DNA from: Mercurialis annua
Taxonomy: Eukaryota > Streptophyta > Magnoliopsida > Malpighiales > Euphorbiaceae
Reading direction: 5' to 3'
NCBI RefSeq assembly: GCF_937616625.2
Contig: NC_065570.1
Span: 50,087,665 to 50,151,664 of the forward strand
Length of the DNA: 64,000 nucleotides
The position numbers and the translations under genes are program-made. The notes under the pieces were generated by a model. That model did not search any database. It was given only the letters and a program-made list of their open reading frames with translations, and was not told the origin of the DNA. Below, piece after piece: positions 57,501-64,000 of the stretch; the stretch's first letter is position 1; every line of letters starts with the position of its first letter.

Positions 57501-57872
57501 CTTCTTTTTAGGCATATCAGCCATTTTATCATTCATCATCTCCTCTTCTGCACAGTTCAACCCGCTGACCTCTTGCTTTTCAGCAGCCACTGCATTTTCT
57601 TGCAGTAAATGTTCCTCTTCATTGCTTTTCAAACTTTTAGCAACTGGATTCATCACCTTTGGAGAACCTTCTATCCTCATATCACAATGTTCTGAATCCC
57701 GTCCAACTGAGGGGCCATCCCCAATGATGTCTTGTTCATCGTCTACCATCTTATTACCCAACAACTGTTTTCTCTTTTTATTTTTCTTACGTTTTTGTCT
57801 TTCCAAACTGGATTTTGTATCCCTTTCGGTCTGAGAGCTCAAAGCATTCAGTTTATACTCTTCTTTAGCCAT
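54541..57872 (-). CDS. ESF2: Pre-rRNA processing protein ESF2/ABT1 (RRM)
   Basis: Seven minus-strand coding exons (57872-57350, 57271-57199, 56978-56911, 56484-56395, 56312-56182, 54780-54634, 54558-54541) join in frame to 349 aa. The N-terminal third is charged with Lys-rich runs (ERQKRKKNKKRKQL, PKKKKRKRLL), likely nucleolar signals. The RRM-like domain follows at about 138-225: RRGICYLSRIPPHMDHVKLR, ILSQYGEIQRIYLAPE, GWVEFGNKNVAKKVANALNG. Next is the family-specific FYYDLWNIKYLSKFKWDDLT and a helical AYKSAIREQKLALELSAAKR. ESF2/ABT1 acts in the nucleolus in early 18S rRNA maturation with the DEAH helicase Dhr1/Prp43 network (known for yeast). The last exon encodes only VFGVS and a stop. The 1401-bp intron 6 holds a hAT-like element. 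A probable 5' UTR intron (58572-57897, donor GTAAGT) moves the transcription start to about 58600-58650. Confidence 0.92.
55040..55605. mobile_element. hAT-like non-autonomous element in ESF2 intron 6
   Basis: Element 55048-55597 (550 bp) with perfect 14-bp terminal repeats CTATGAAGCACCGA and the 8-bp duplication ATGTCTAC at 55040-55047 and 55598-55605. Subterminal regions are strikingly G- or C-rich: variants of GGGGACAC and ACGGGTACGGG repeat at each end (about 55085-55215 and 55495-55590). No transposase. An 8-bp duplication suits hAT. Confidence 0.88.
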
Positions 57873-57983
57873 TCTGCCCAATGAAACAAAGTGGAACTAC
57901 ACTCATAAGAGCAGGAAAAGGAATATGAGCAGAAAACTCAGCTAATCAAACACCCAAACTTCTAAAAACTGCTTTGAACACTT

Positions 57984-58196
57984 AAAGGCCATGTTTGGTT
58001 CATGGAATAGGTAAGGAATATAATAGGTATTCCACATAGAATCGCTATTCTTTGCTTTGGTTCACGTAACAATAATTCCATTGAATTATTATTCCATGAT
58101 TTTTTGAAATAAATATTTCTGCTAGAAAGTAAATAATAGCTATTCCATTCTATTCTCTTCCATTTTATTTTGTTCCATGAACTAAATATAGCCTTA
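57984..58196. mobile_element. MITE in the presumed ESF2 5' UTR intron
   Basis: The left end GGCCATGTTTGGTTCATGGAA (57987 on) and right end TTCCATGAACTAAATATAGCC (to 58193) are inverted copies. TTA occurs on both sides. The sequence style fits a Tourist/PIF-type MITE, but a 3-bp duplication is weak proof. Confidence 0.65.
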
Positions 58197-58743
58197 GTAT
58201 ACTGATAAAACATGAATAGTTCTGCACATAATGAACACAATACATGAGTTCAATACCAATGGCATGCGAATATTTTAGATAATTGTTTGTAGCCTAGCCG
58301 TTAAGTTCCCTGATTCAGAAACTTCTAGCACATAGCTGAATATTAAACTGAACTCAAGGGCATAATCAAAATGCATAAACATAAGCACCGTGTTTTTCTT
58401 TTGAAACCCAGATGATATTAAGAACCCAATTCCATGAAAACACAATCTTTAAATCAAGAAACAAAAAGCGAAAAAAAAAGACATGCTTTGTACTCATAAG
58501 TTTCAGAATACAATTGGCTGAAGAATTTAGTGAAAATAAAAACTGCATAGCAAGCAGCGAAAGATCACTTACAGCGGAAAAATGCGTTCTTTAATGTTGA
58601 TTCGGATTCTGCGACAAAGTAGAGAACGGAGGCTTCTTGTTGAATGGCTACTTAGCAGAGCACTGTGTTGTGTTCTTTTAGGTTTTATTATTCTAGCGTC
58701 AGTTTTCCTATTTAAACCCGCAAAATATAGCAAAGTCTGCTAT

Positions 58744-58793
58744 TGGTTTAATGGTTGAGTTTCGTTTTCGCCTTAGGTCGAGGGCTCGAACCC
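58744..58793 (+). promoter_or_regulatory. tRNA-like A and B boxes (possible Pol III promoter or SINE head)
   Basis: TGGTTTAATGG (58744-58754) resembles an A box, and GGGCTCGAACCC (58782-58793) a B box (consensus GGTTCGANTCC). The spacing is tRNA-like. A T run follows at 58815-58821 (ATTTTTTTCT) that could act as a terminator. It sits between the divergent starts of ESF2 and NRPC1. It may be the head of a decayed SINE. Confidence 0.45.
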
Positions 58794-58977
58794 AAATAAG
58801 GCAACTTTCTAATTATTTTTTTCTTTTTCTCTCTGAAAGCCGCAAATACATTCGCCCGTCACTTTCACCAGTCACAATAAACCCTCCAGCCAGTACAGAA
58901 ACTAAAACCTTAAATCCTTCATTTTTATTAACTCAGATCAATTAATAGCATCAGCTGATCAGAATCTTCAAGAAAAA

Positions 58978-64000
<5,023 letters not shown>

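Noticed and set aside
57872..57881. Start of ESF2 nine bases further upstream (TTG)
   Set aside because: Not an ATG; the first in-frame ATG is at 57872.

Overview
The window is nuclear DNA of a flowering plant, almost certainly a eudicot. It holds intron-rich genes of plant families, an Athila-type Ty3/gypsy retrotransposon, an L1-type LINE with a plant RNase H, a SINE, several MULE-like inverted-repeat elements and a scrap of plastid ycf2 DNA. The background is AT-rich. I cannot name the species. I read seven host genes from the bases, and all exon junctions are canonical GT-AG with frame kept. Layout: an embryo-specific ATS3/PLAT gene (minus, 3264-4923) whose intron carries plastid ycf2 DNA; mitochondrial glycine cleavage H protein (minus, 5653-7726); a full-length LINE (8589-14266); a poorly understood repeat-rich stretch (14.3-18.9 kb); a SURF2-family gene (minus, 18950-20969); a 12.4-kb Athila-like retrotransposon (22673-35061); an element-only stretch (35-47 kb). 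Then come a lignin-type laccase (plus, 47470-51512), a GH18 chitinase-like gene (plus, 52901-53797), and a divergent pair made of ESF2/ABT1 (minus, 54541-57872) and RNA polymerase III largest subunit NRPC1 (plus, 58978 to beyond the window end). The mobile part is layered. Four complete inverted-repeat elements with perfect 9-bp target duplications (starts 276, 35587, 39874, 44980) look like non-autonomous Mutator-like elements. Three share a terminus type (GGC/TCTAAT...), and at least three carry a core of GC-rich, hairpin-forming repeats in otherwise AT-rich DNA. Half-elements of the same kind lie in the chitinase promoter and beside the Athila element, which inserted into one of them. The Athila LTRs are equal in length (1499 bp) and differ at about six positions by eye, so the insertion is recent, but its pol reading frame is broken at two sites. 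ESF2 and NRPC1 are transcribed away from each other from a region of a few hundred bases, and both serve ribosome or RNA polymerase III output. That spacer contains a tRNA-like pair of internal Pol III promoter boxes (58744-58793), so a possible Pol III promoter lies about 200 bp upstream of the gene for the Pol III catalytic subunit. The most distinctive patterns are the hairpin-minisatellite MULE family and this Pol III box arrangement.
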